Assembly (NCBI GenBank): GCA_011800805.1
Contig: MPNW01000234.1
Location: 2,501-66,500, forward strand
Length of the DNA: 64,000 bases
Origin: Hirudo medicinalis
Lineage: Eukaryota; Annelida; Clitellata; Hirudinida; Hirudinidae
Direction of reading: 5' to 3'
The notes under the pieces were generated by a model. That model was not told the DNA's origin and searched no databases. It saw only the letters and a list, made by a program, of their open reading frames with translations. Of this stretch, positions 1 through 11,171 are shown piece after piece. The stretch's first letter is position 1. Each line of letters opens with the position of its first letter. Both the position numbers and the translations under genes were made by a program.

Positions 1-159
1 GTCACCATCACCATCATCATCGTTGCCGTCATCATAATGGCCTAAGTAATAAATAAATAATTAGTTAATGCTTAGTTAATTAACTAAGTAATCAATTAAG
101 AGAGTTAAATAAATAAATAAATTATTGTAAGTATAAAATAACCGTTAATCGATTGATTA

Positions 160-620
160 ATTATGTGGTCAGCAATTAAGTGATTAATTAAACAATCAAG
201 TGATTAATTAAACAATTAAGTGATCAATTAAACAATTAAGTGATTAATTAAACAATTAAGTGATTAATTAAACAATTAAGTGATTAATTAAACAATTACT
301 TGATTAATTAAACAATTAAGTGATTAATTAAACGATTAAGTGATTAATTAAACGACTAAGTGATTAATTAAACAATTAAGTGATTAATTAAACAATTCAG
401 TGATTAATTAAACAATTAAGTGATTAATTAAACAATTAAGTGATTAATTAAACAATTAAGTGATTAATTAAACAAATGAGTGATTAATTAAACAATTGAG
501 TGATTAATTAAACAATTAACTAACCAATCAACCAATTAAGTGATTAGTTAAACAATTAACTAACCAATCAGCCAATTAAGTGATTGATTAAACCATTAAA
601 TCATTAATTAAACGAATAAG
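160..620. repeat. 20-bp tandem satellite
   Basis: About 22 head-to-tail copies of a 20-bp AT-rich unit (tgattaattaaacaattaag) run through this block. The copies differ mainly by single substitutions. The array decays at both ends (caatcaaccaattaag variants near 510-600). No coding potential is seen. Confidence 0.95.
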
Positions 621-1520
621 TGCTTAATTAAGACGTCGAGTGTTGCAGCAACAAGAAATATGTTGAGGATCGTGTCACAATTGAGAAAACCTGAATATCA
701 CAATTACTACGTTACTTTGATTATAATAAATAAACAAATTAATATAATTGCAAACAATTAACACAAAGATTATTATAGTTATTTATAATTATCAAATTAA
801 TTATTCTAGTTAGTTTAAACATTAATTTGTTATTGTAATTATTAAAACCTGGTTATTATGGTCATTGTAATGATAAATAAAAGTTCCAAATTGATGTCAT
901 TCTTTTCATTGGCAGATTTTCAGAAATGATTTTTGCTCATACATTTGACTTTGGCGTGCAGGTTGGCCGAATGGGTTATTCATTCAATCAATCATTCAAC
1001 TTTTCACAGAACTCCCATTCATTGAACAATTCAGAACATTGATAATTAAAGAGATTTTATGATAAAAATATTCTTAATCACGAGAAAATACTCTCACAAT
1101 ACTTCACAATTCTGATGTTTCAAAACCAATACCAACTTTTTTTTCCGCTTTTCCAACAACCACAACCACCTCCACCATAACAGCCAGAACCTCAACCTCA
1201 ACCTCAACAACCTCAACCTCAACAACCTCAACCTCAACCTCAACCTCAACCTCAACAACAACAACAATAACAACAACCATCTCCACCACAACAGCCACAA
1301 CCACAACAACAGCAACCTCCACCACTACAATCACAACCTCAACAATAATAACAACCTCGACCACAACAACCTCAATAGAACTTTTGTTTTTGAAGTGCGA
1401 TGTTCAAGCAAAGAATTCCAGTTTGCACTCTCAACGAGTCAACAAGTATTTTTAGAATGGAATTCCACAGGGACTCGGAATGACATAAGTGTAAACCGAC
1501 ACCTGCTGGAAGATCATGGT

Positions 1521-1557
<37 letters not shown>

Positions 1558-1816
1558 TACTACTAATAATAACGACAATGCTAATAATAATAACAGCGGC
1601 TGACTGATTGAGGGCTCGTCTACTATTGATCGGAGCCATCTGAAGTTAGTTTTAATTACCGATATCGACGACTTCAACAGACACACCTCAGTTGTTTCTC
1701 AGTTTCCATCGATATTCCTTGCCACGTGGTTGCAACGTGGAGGTTGGTTAATTAGTTTCACCTAGGAATATCGATTGGTTCGAGTCAGAGGTTGCCACGA
1801 GCTCTCCCCGAACGGG
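621..1816. other. Intergenic, low-complexity DNA upstream of VWD gene
   Basis: No gene is supported here. The stretch holds a (cctcaa)n/(ccacaa)n tract at about 1150-1375, which gives spurious Leu- or Val-rich reading frames, and an (aat)n run at about 1527-1600. The last 100 bases form the promoter-proximal region of the plus-strand gene that follows. Confidence 0.7.
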
Positions 1817-1824
1817 TATAAAAG
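1817..1824 (+). promoter_or_regulatory. TATA box of the VWD-domain gene
   Basis: The octamer TATAAAAG sits in a locally GC-richer context. A start site would be expected about 25-30 bases downstream, near 1845. A likely untranslated first exon could end at a GT near 1878 and be joined to an acceptor near 2126, just before the start codon at 2162. The position and sequence are seen directly; the start site and leader splice are inferred. Confidence 0.7.
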
Positions 1825-2161
1825 GGCTGCCCAGCTACAACACAACATCTTCTCTACGGTCAACTTCTTGACTAAGGTCTGAAGAGTGACTTGTATTTCT
1901 GTATTTGTCCTTTTAAATGCTTTATTAATGGTATTCTTCTTTCTATCCTGCAGGTCTTGACGAGAGAAGAATTTCTGCAAGCGTTTCACTCGCCGTTGAA
2001 GGTGGTCGACTCCGACTTTTCGCCTGTTTTTAATACTTCGTCACGACGTGACAGATGACTTGTATTTCATTTTGATAACTGCATCCTTGTTTGACATTCG
2101 TCTAATTGTTGATTACGATGTTGCAGCCGATTAGACGAAGAAATTGTCGCAGAAAGCTGAA

Positions 2162-5100
2162 ATGAAGTGGGCCTGTCTCTTTGTCGCTGTCCTGGCGACG
2201 TACTGCCTGGCCGAAGAAGAAGGTATTGTTGTATAACTGTAACATTTTAGAAATGATGTATATTTTTTTCTTCTGAGTAATAATAATGTTTCTCTCGTTC
2301 TACAGGAATCTGTCGCTGTTTTGGTGACCCTCACTGCGTCACCTTCGATTCCCAGCAAATCAGTTACCAGGGTACCTGTCCTTTCCTGATGGTTGAAAAC
2401 ATGGACGCATTGGCACCCGACTTTGAAATCTGGGCCACGAACATTTTCCCTTCCTTTGGAGGAAAATTCTCTTACGTGGGACGTCTGGATGTGGTGTTTG
2501 AAGGCTACAACGTGAGCATCAGACAAATGTCGTCGTCCTCAAGTGGAGCTGTGGAAGTTTTTGTGAGTTTTTAATAATTTTTACATTTATATGTTAAATT
2601 TAATGCATTTACTGGTCGTTTGACCGATTGTTAAATGCAATACGGTCTCTCAATACCTAAATGTTTACATATTGTTTTGCGTAAACATGCAAGTTTTGTA
2701 TTAATTAAGACGCACATTAAAAGTAACTAATTTTTTTTTTGATTAACCACAGCTTCAGGACACCAGAATCAACCTGCCCTTCATGAACCGCGACTTTAAA
2801 CTACTGAACACTCCCACCTCGGCTAAGCTGGTCACAAACTTTGGCTTGGAGGTCGAACTGACTAGAAACTGGTACGCCACCATCAACATCAGCGCGATCA
2901 GCGTAAAACAGACCTTCAAGCTGAGAGGTTTCTGTGGGAACTTCAACGGAGACAGGAAGGACGACCTGGTGACGAAAGACGGAAGATACGTTGGCGACTT
3001 GGAGGACCCCGGTCTTGAGATTGGAAACAGCTACGCTTCCGAGACAGCGTAAGATCTTTTTATATTTCAATTCATTGATGCGCATTTAAATTTTTAAAAT
3101 TAATTATAAGTATAAATTAAAATTCTTTATAATTGTTGTTGAAGGTTACGAGCAGTATGAGCTATGATGTGGACACTGTCAATTATAAAAATAAACAATA
3201 ATATATTGTAATAAGATACGATAGGATAGGATAATATATTATAATATCATACGTTGTGATCAAATATTTAAGAATAATTATTATTGCACTTCAAGTTTTC
3301 TCTCTGTTCCACTTTAAAAGTGATCGAAACATGGAATCAACTAACAATCATTTATCATTTCAGCATCGAATGCTACAAACCCGATTCCTCCCCAGTTTCT
3401 GAATGTCCTGAATCTTCCATCCGAGAGAGAGATCAGGCTCTCGAATTGTGCAAAAGAATCAACGATGCCAAGTCCTTCAGGTTTTTGCAACATTTGCTTT
3501 TTGTTCTTGATTGCTTTGAGAAGTTACGTGATTTATGATTAACTTGTAATAAATTATTAGGGACCTTTCTAAATATTTTATTCAACTCTCAGGCAGTAAT
3601 TAGTTCTCCATGCGAATTCAATATTAATAGCCAGTTCTACTTGCGAATGAAATATAAAAATAAACAGTAAATTTAAAAATTATTGCATTAACTCTATTTA
3701 TAAATCTATTCAATTCTCCATTTTGTCGATGTGCAGGAGATGTTTGGAATCCCAAAGAGACCCTGATGAGAGAGAGTTAGTGACGGAAACCTTTCCAAGG
3801 TTGTGCCAATTCGACGCCCTAGCCACCTGCAGTAACATCTCGGCAGAAATGGCTGCCCTGACATTGGCCTCCATCTGCACAGAGCTGAGAACCCCGCCCG
3901 AACCCTTTTGGAGAGAAGAACTGAACATTGGTTAGTGGAAGTTGGAGACTCTGCTTCTATTAATGTGATCAATTTATAAAGATGAAGAATAACCGAGCTG
4001 ACGTTCTTCCAGCAAATTTAGCTCCAATTTCTGACGATGAAAAAATAAATGAATGTTCATTAAATTAATATTTCCATAGCTAGGAATTAATAAATTTTAG
4101 TTTTCATAATTAATACAACACAATAAATCAACACTACGAGGCTATAATTTTGCAATCATCCAATTACAGCTTGTACCTGCCCTGACCCAAGGATGACCTG
4201 CGACCCCCCGAAAGAGGAGGTGAAATGCCGTAGGACTTGTCTCGACCCAGCCGAAGAGCAAACTCAAGAAATATGTCGCAGCGATCCGCCAATCATTCCA
4301 GGAGAATGCAGGTGTCCAGATGATTTGGTTCTCCTCAACGGTGCCTGCGTGGAAAAGGAAAAGTGCGGATGTGTGGACAAGTTCAATACCATCCATGATG
4401 TTAGCGAAATTTTTTTTTCTCTTTTTAAAAAAATTTCAAACAGGGCCTCGTTTTGCTGAAGGTTTATATCATGTCATGTAATAATATTAATAGATATATT
4501 AATGAAGATATATTTATGCTGCGCCATCATGTAATGATAGTAAGTTTGTATTTAACGTTTGTAAGAAAGTGAAATGTTCAGTAATTATTTTTAAGACTTG
4601 CAGTGTTTGACCTCAAATAAATTGACAGGAGGGTTCAACTTGGCTCCAATGGAACTGCAGAATAAAGTTCACCTGTAGTGGTGGAGAAGTTCAGTCATCG
4701 AAACACAGGTGTGAAGAAGGATCGAGATGCAAAAACGGATTGTGCGGTATTTATCAATATACCTTTATTAATATACTTTTACTAACACACGTTTTATTAG
4801 CACACTTTTATTAGTGCACCTTCATCGATACACCTATTTCTATATCTTCAGTATAGCTTTATTAATAGACTTTTGACACAATGTTTTGATAAGTCTATTG
4901 AAGTATACTCAGGCTGGAAATATTATAAGTTTAGCTATGATTAATTTATAATTATATTAATAACTAATAAATGATAGAAAACTAAACCGCTGTGATGTGA
5001 ATTCCAGTGAAGAATTCCAGAAGTGCCAATTTGAAAAAAGTAAAGCTGACGATAAAAATTCTTCAGTGCTTTATAATAGGCCAACCAAATGAATGCACAA

Positions 5101-8100
5101 AATATAAGTAATTATTAGTAATTAGTAATTAATTAGTAATTAAATTTAGTAATTATATATTTTAATTTTCTTCAAAAGTAAAACGATCACCACCAGCAGA
5201 GGAGGTTGGAGAAGATGCAGTGCCTGGTGAGACAATTCAGGAATCAATTCATTTATTTCCTCATATTTTCTGAGGTGGATGTTTGAGAACGAATGTTGCA
5301 GCGTTGATAGACTGCAGAAACAGGCATCTACAATAAATGATAAGTTAAACATAATAACTATTTTAATTAGTTAGCTAAAAAAAAATAATGATAAACATAA
5401 TAAATAGAATGTCAGAAGCATTTTTTAAATTTTACTCAATTAGCAGGTATTATTTTGGATTAAAAATTTACAAACAACCAATTTAACTTTTAAAAAGTTT
5501 TTTTCAGGGAAATTAAAGTATTTTCTAATTACTTTCAGATTTGAACCCTAAGTTTCTTCTCACTCGCGAAACAACCACTAACAATTGTGATCATCATAGA
5601 CCAACCACTCCAGGAGCTGAAATCTATAAAACAACTGAGGAAATGACAACAACTGAGGAAGTGACAACAACTGAGGAAGAACCAACTGAAGAAGATACAA
5701 CCACTGAAGAAGATACAACCACTGAAGAAGATACAACCACTGAAGAACTGACAACATGTGAGGAAGAACCAACAACTGAAGAACCAACAACTGAGGAAGA
5801 ACCAACAACTGAAGAACCAACAACTGAAGAACCAACAACTGAAGAAGATACAACCACTGAGGAAAAACCAACCACTGAAGAACTGACAACATGTGAGGAA
5901 GAACCAACAACTGAGGAAGAACCAACAACTGAAGAACCAACAACTGAGGAACCAACAACTGAAGAACCAACAACTGAGGAAGATACAACCACTGAAGAAC
6001 TGACAACATGTGAGGAAGAACCAACAACTGAAGAACCAACAACTGAGGAAGAACCAACAACTGAAGAAGATACAACCACTGAGGAAAACCAACCACTGAA
6101 GAACTGACAACATGTGAGGAAGAACCAACAACTGAAGAACCAACAAACTCTGTAGGTGGCCAGTGGCACATGGCTTTTCAACCTGAATAATAAGACGGAA
6201 AATAAATTTAATGTNCTGAAGAACCAACAACTGAGGAAGATACAACAACTGAAGAACCAACAACTGAAGAACCAACAACTGAGGAAGATACAACCACTGA
6301 AGAACCAACAACTGAAGAACCAACAACTGAAGAAGAACCAACAACTGAGGAAGATACAACAACTGAAGAACCAACAACTGAAGAACCAACAACTGAGGAA
6401 GATACAACCACTGAAGAACTAATTAGTACCACGCCAGGGAATGACACACTAACGACTCCCTCGACGACAACTCCAAGAGATCCGAAACGAGATGGTAATT
6501 GTGAACATACGAATTTTACATTCTACTTATTTTACAGAGATATTTCTCCAGAAATTATTATGGCTACCTCTAATTGTAATTTTAACTTATTATAGTTCAT
6601 ATTTTCCTACTGCTTTATTTTTCAGAATCTTGCAAGTTCTTCGGTCTGAAGCATCCTTACTTCGACACATTTGACTGTCAAAAACTGGAATATCAAGGAC
6701 TCTGCCGATTCATCCTGACAATGAACCACAGCTCGACATTGCCTGGATTCAAAGTCATGGCTGTCAATTTTGTGCCTTCCATCGATCTGACGAAGTGGCT
6801 TACGTAGGACGTTTGGATGTGCTGCTGGAAGGCTTTGAAATCAGTCTGAGACAACTACAGCCGACACCGAAAGGAACTGTTCAAGTTTATGTGAGTCGAT
6901 TTCAATTAAATTGTCTTAGAGTATCGGTGATGTTCATCACATTTCTCATAGTTCAACTTAAGAAATTCAATGTGATATTTCAATGTCTGTTAAAATGGTC
7001 AATTATTTAATTAAACGTTAACATTGGTCGTTTTTAGATAAACAATCAGAAAGTCGACCCACCACACTGGGTCTCTCAGCTCTTTGACATCTCCAGAAGT
7101 GAATCTTCAGTTCATGTGATCACTAACTTCGGACTGGAAGTTGAACTGAGCAGCGACTGGCAAGTCAGGGTCAGGTTGCCCGAGGAGTTCAAGTCACAAG
7201 TGACCGGGTTCTGCGGGAATTTCAATGGAAATTCAGAGGATGACTTGAAGACCAAAGAAGGAAAAATGGTCGATGGACCCAACGCTGGCTCAGAAATTGG
7301 AGACAGTTTCGTAGACTCGGATTGGAAAGAGTGAGTCGATTCAATTTTAGTACAATTAGTTTTTAATCTATTGGCGGAAGGACTGCAAGATATTATATTT
7401 CATGTTTGTATTTCCTCAGCTATAAATGCAAAAAGCCTAATGTCTCACAAGAAGCCGAATGCTCTGAAGGGTCCGTTGAGGAAAGAGAAAAGGCCTTGGA
7501 AATGTGCAGTCTAGCTAAGGAAATGTTCAGGTACTGAATGATTTGCATTATTATAGTTATACATGGCTATTATTATTATTATCGTTATTATTTATTCATA
7601 ATTTATTCTTGTTTATGTCAATTAATTATTTATTCATAATTTATTCTTGTTTACTGCTTCTAAAAAATTTTTTAGGATCAACATTGAAATGAATTGGCAC
7701 TTTTACATTAATAAATTACTTTGAACCAATGTTCGCTGTTCTTCAATGTTCCATCTTGCATGCATTTTGTCACGTGACACATTTATAAATTATTGGAGTT
7801 ACAATTGAATTTATAATTAATAACTTATTTCAGCAAGTGCAGTGAGGCTGACCAGCAGAGACTCAGAGAACGGGTTGACGAATGTGAACCAAGTGCAAGA
7901 CGAACCTGCAGCGAACGATCGGCCGTGGATCTCATCAAGTACCTGATCTCAACCTGCCCTGTGGCAGAAGGAATGGAATCCTTGCCTGTAGTTACAGTGA
8001 AGCGTATGTTGAATCACTTGCTTACTTTATAATAATATTATTAATAATAATAATTACCATTTATAATTAAGGAGACTGTTTCTTCTCCCTAATTATAACT

Positions 8101-8566
8101 TGAATGTATCAACATTTTCAGCGTGCTACTGTCCGGATCCAAGAATGATTTGCGGACCGTCAAAGCCAACCGAATGTCCCAGAACCTGCCTGAATCCTGA
8201 AGGTGGAAAGAGCCCTGAAGATTGCCCAGAACGCCAGAACGTGGAAGAAAATGAGTGCTCCTGTCCATATGATTACGTCCTCCACAACGACGTCTGCCTG
8301 AAAAGGGAGGAGTGTGGATGTGTTGACAGAGAACGCAAAGTTGTCCACGATGTTAGTTTCACATATTGGTGGTTGTTTTCGTTCCATAAATATGTTGCTT
8401 TCATGTACATTTGTTAACCTCCGCTTATCTATTCCAGGAAGGAAGTACCTGGTTGAACGTCGACTGCACCATCAAGTACTGCTGCGAGAAGGGAGTGATC
8501 AGGGAGGAGAAGTTCAGCTGCCATTACAAGGGAAGATGCAGAGGAGGATTTTGCGTCTCCTACTGA
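2162..8566 (+). CDS. Secreted protein with two VWD-C8-TIL modules and a Thr/Glu-rich linker
   Basis: Exons: 2162-2222, 2306-2562, 2753-3048, 3364-3480, 3737-3930, 4170-4399, 4629-4746, 5179-5226 (weak), 5539-6494, 6626-6890, 7038-7330, 7420-7530, 7834-8002, 8122-8351, 8438-8566. The protein opens with a signal peptide (MKWACLFVAVLATYCLA). Module 1 has a VWD domain (GDPHCVTFD; GFCGNFNG), a Cys-rich C8 region, a TIL domain (CTCPDPRMTC...CGCVD) and a VWC-like tail (GSTWLQWNC). The linker repeats TTEEP and TTEED. Module 2 repeats the layout and ends in CVSY-stop. The family (mucins, zonadhesin, IgGFc-binding protein, hemolectin) makes secreted, disulfide-linked gels or clotting proteins; the exact role here is unknown. 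Module 2 lacks the GDPH motif (GLKHPYFDTFD). Two one-base deletions, near 6085 and 6790, break the frame and are probably assembly errors. Confidence 0.88.
5620..6425 (+). repeat. Coding repeat: Thr/Glu/Pro-rich linker
   Basis: Degenerate repeats of 12-15 bases encode TTEEP, TTEED and TTCEEEP units, probably an extended and possibly O-glycosylated spacer between the two VWD modules. The unit ELTTCEEEP recurs at about 5746, 5880, 5998 and 6099 and adds regularly spaced cysteines. Antisense frames through this block give long artificial Leu/Val/Ser peptides. Confidence 0.9.
6146..6214. other. Non-repeat insert ending in an N inside the linker exon
   Basis: The Thr/Glu repeat is interrupted by about 68 bases of unrelated sequence with in-frame stops, ending at a single undetermined base (6214). 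The repeat resumes in frame immediately afterwards if that N is an A. This looks like an assembly join or an unresolved repeat rather than real coding sequence. Confidence 0.7.
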
Positions 8567-8680
8567 ACGAAACCATGGAAAAGGGAAACCGAATCGACCA
8601 CGAGGCACACGGATTTTGGAATGGTATTAAATAACGATTCTAAATTTTAACATTGGTCAAGCTGATTGACTTTCGTTTGG

Positions 8681-8764
8681 AATAAATTTGTTGCAACACA
8701 ACATTGACATTTGTTCACCTAACTACAACTGACTTCACTTAAGATAGCAGTCGTTGGTAATAAA
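8681..8764 (+). terminator. Polyadenylation signals of the VWD gene
   Basis: AATAAA occurs at 8681-8686 and again at 8759-8764, 115-195 bases after the stop codon. A reverse-strand AATAAA (TTTATT at 8766-8771) lies beside the second one and could serve the convergent myosin light chain gene. Confidence 0.5.
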
Positions 8765-8771
8765 GTTTATT

Positions 8772-9057
8772 GGTTACTGAAGTTACTAAAGCAAGACTTT
8801 TTCAACTGGGTGTTCTAAACGGGGAGTTCCAATTTTGAGGGACATTTTGTTATGAAAGAAGTCTACAATTGTCTTTGAAATCTCTACAAGCCACATCGAC
8901 ACAAAGAAATTTTGAAACTTTTGCAAAAATAAATTCTTTTAAACACGACCAACATCTTGAATAATTATTCCAGTAGTTCCAAAATGAAATTTACTCAATT
9001 TACTCAGCCAAAACATTCAAGTAATTCTTAATTTCTTTTCCTTTCGCGGCTTCCTTC
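8772..9057. other. Convergent 3' flanking region
   Basis: This is the spacer between the 3' ends of the VWD gene (+) and the myosin light chain gene (-). It presumably holds 3' untranslated sequence. No other gene is seen. Confidence 0.5.
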
Positions 9058-11171
9058 TCATTCTTCTTCGTTTCCTCTCTTCATTATCCTCACCAGCTTC
9101 TGATAGTCCAACACACCGCCTTCAAGTGGCAGTTCTTTCCAGAGCTGTTTGATCTGGAAGATGAAGAATTCGCTCGTGGAGACAAATTTTTTGTTTTGGA
9201 AAACCAACATTTGTAATGCTTTATTTGTATAAATGCTTTTTTTTTTAGAATCATTGTCCGTAATGTGTATTATATTACTTAAGCATTTCAAGGAATTATA
9301 TGGGAGGAAGCATAATATTTGTACAATTAGTAATATTGGTATCTTAAACTCATCCAAATCTCGTTCTTAGTTCTAATTCCATCTTGATACTTCTGTACAA
9401 AACTCACCTCAGCAGCTGAAAACTGATCACCAACATTCGTCAGGAGTTCTTTGAAGCTGGAATTCGATGGCATTAAATTAGATTTTATTGAGGGAATCAT
9501 AAATATTATAACAACGAATTCTCCTTCTGGTTTATCATTATAAAAATATTTTCAAATAAATTATTAAAATAATAAATATTATTTCGTTACGAGAGAATTG
9601 TTCAAAAGACCTAATAATTAGCTAAATCTATTTTATTAATAAATGTGGTTTGTTTTCTAAAATCTTAAATTAATCAATTGCTTACTATTCCTCGTATAAT
9701 CTTCCTTTCTTTTCTTCGTCAAACATAAGGAAGGCATCTCTCAGAGTGGATTCGGTGTCAGTTCCTTAAAAAAATTTGTTATTTAATAATAATATTATTA
9801 TTATTAATTATAATATCATTTATTATTATGGATTAATTACTAAATATTAATTTAATAATAAATACCATTTTAATGTGATTAAATTTCATTGCACAGTTAA
9901 TATTATGAAATAATAACGTTAGATTATCATGCTGAGCAATTATTATTATTTACTCATTATTAATAATTTATAAATTGATGTTCCAATTTCGTCTGTCAAA
10001 AAATTATTCGAAACCAGTTTGAATAAATATATTCTACCAACGCAGAACTACGTCAATGTTCACCTTAAATCACCTTAAATCATGTTTCAAAACAACCGAA
10101 AATAAATCAAAACAAAAGTAATTCATTCCGAATATTTGATAAACTTGTCTGTCTTTTGTTTGGTTGGTACGCAGTAACCAATTACGTCTGATATTATTGG
10201 CGCCATTTTCTGCTCAGCTCACAAAGAACTTAATCCTCACAGCGTTTAAAGACGAAGAACCTTCGGAGGTCGTTAAGTCAATTATTTTTTATTCCAAGAC
10301 AACTAAAAATACCTCACTAAACAAGCACAAAGAAGACAACAGCACGGTTACCATGGAGCTTCTCCCCAAAGAGGGTGAGGAAATGGGTGAAGTTGAGTTT
10401 GTCAGGGCACTCCTTCAACATCTCTTTCAAGACTTTCGGGTCAGCTTCGCGACCTTGAAGAGAGTTTTTGAAGGTCGACATTTTTATGGTCCATCAACAA
10501 TGATTGAAACAATCGACCGTTTAAACTCAATTCTCAACCAACCAATCTGCTGGTAAATGGCTGCCAGATCATCCTCATCAATGATGCCATCCCTGTTTTG
10601 ATCGATCATCGTGAAGGCCTGCACAATGGTTGAAAAGGATTCGTGCAATAAACCTTTTCTTTTAATAAATATTGCGTGCTTGAATTATTTGGAATCAAAT
10701 GTCAATTGCTGAGAAGAATGTTAAAAACATTATGAAAATCTATCTATCGGTTAATATGTTAAATTCTGAAATGTTCTTAATATAGATCTATTCGGTAATA
10801 ATAACTTCACAGTCATAGTTGCTGTTAACATTACTATTTATCACGTAATATTATTTTTTAATATCGTACGCATAATATTGTCTCTTATTTCCTAAAAGCA
10901 GGCCACCATCGCTGGGAAATCAAAACCGCACCTCTTTGAACTCCTGGATCTGAGATTGATTGAAGAGAGCAAAAACATTTCCAACATGCTTCTTCTTCGG
11001 TTCACTCTTTACCTCTTCCTTTTCCTCTTCAACTTCCTCTGCAGGTGCAGCGGCCGGTGTCGCCTCGGCAGCTGGAGCGGCTTCGGCTGCAGGCGCTTCT
11101 TCCTCTTTCTTTTCTTTCTTGTCCTTCTTTTCCTTCTTCTCCTTGTGCTCCTTGTCCTTGTGTTCTTTAGG
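9058..11171 (-). CDS. Myosin regulatory light chain (EF-hand), 5' end unresolved
   Basis: Minus-strand exons: 11171-10932, 10618-10543, 10453-10352, 9764-9686, 9456-9408, 9153-9058. All phases close, giving 213 residues plus a missing N-terminus. The first visible exon holds a Lys/Glu-rich then Ala/Pro-rich extension of about 60 residues (KEHKDKEHKEKK; PAAEAAPAAEA), as in some invertebrate light chains. The conserved core follows: NVFALFNQSQIQEFKEAF and a divalent-cation EF-hand loop (DQNRDGIIDEDD). Next come KLNFTHFLTLFGEKLHG, FDEEKKGRLYEEYFKELL and the C-terminal EGGVLDYQKLVRIMKRG. The protein binds the neck of the myosin heavy chain and controls motor activity. The Ser/Thr pair normally just before NVF is replaced by Val-Gly. 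The first exon must end in phase 0; a bare ATG before GTAAAT at about 12649 is one possibility but is not supported further. Confidence 0.93.

Noticed and set aside
1094..1364. Leu/Arg-rich and Val/Glu-rich open frames
   Set aside because: They are artefacts of a (cctcaa)n and (ccacaa)n repeat read on the minus strand.
5535..6447. Long minus-strand frames with FFSCW and SSVVG repeats
   Set aside because: They are the antisense of the Thr/Glu linker exon, whose plus-strand frame has correct splice phases.
9058..9357. Full 99-residue frame at the 3' end of the light chain
   Set aside because: Only the last 31 residues (from 9153) are exon. The upstream part is intron, shown by the acceptor at 9154-9155 and by domain continuity.
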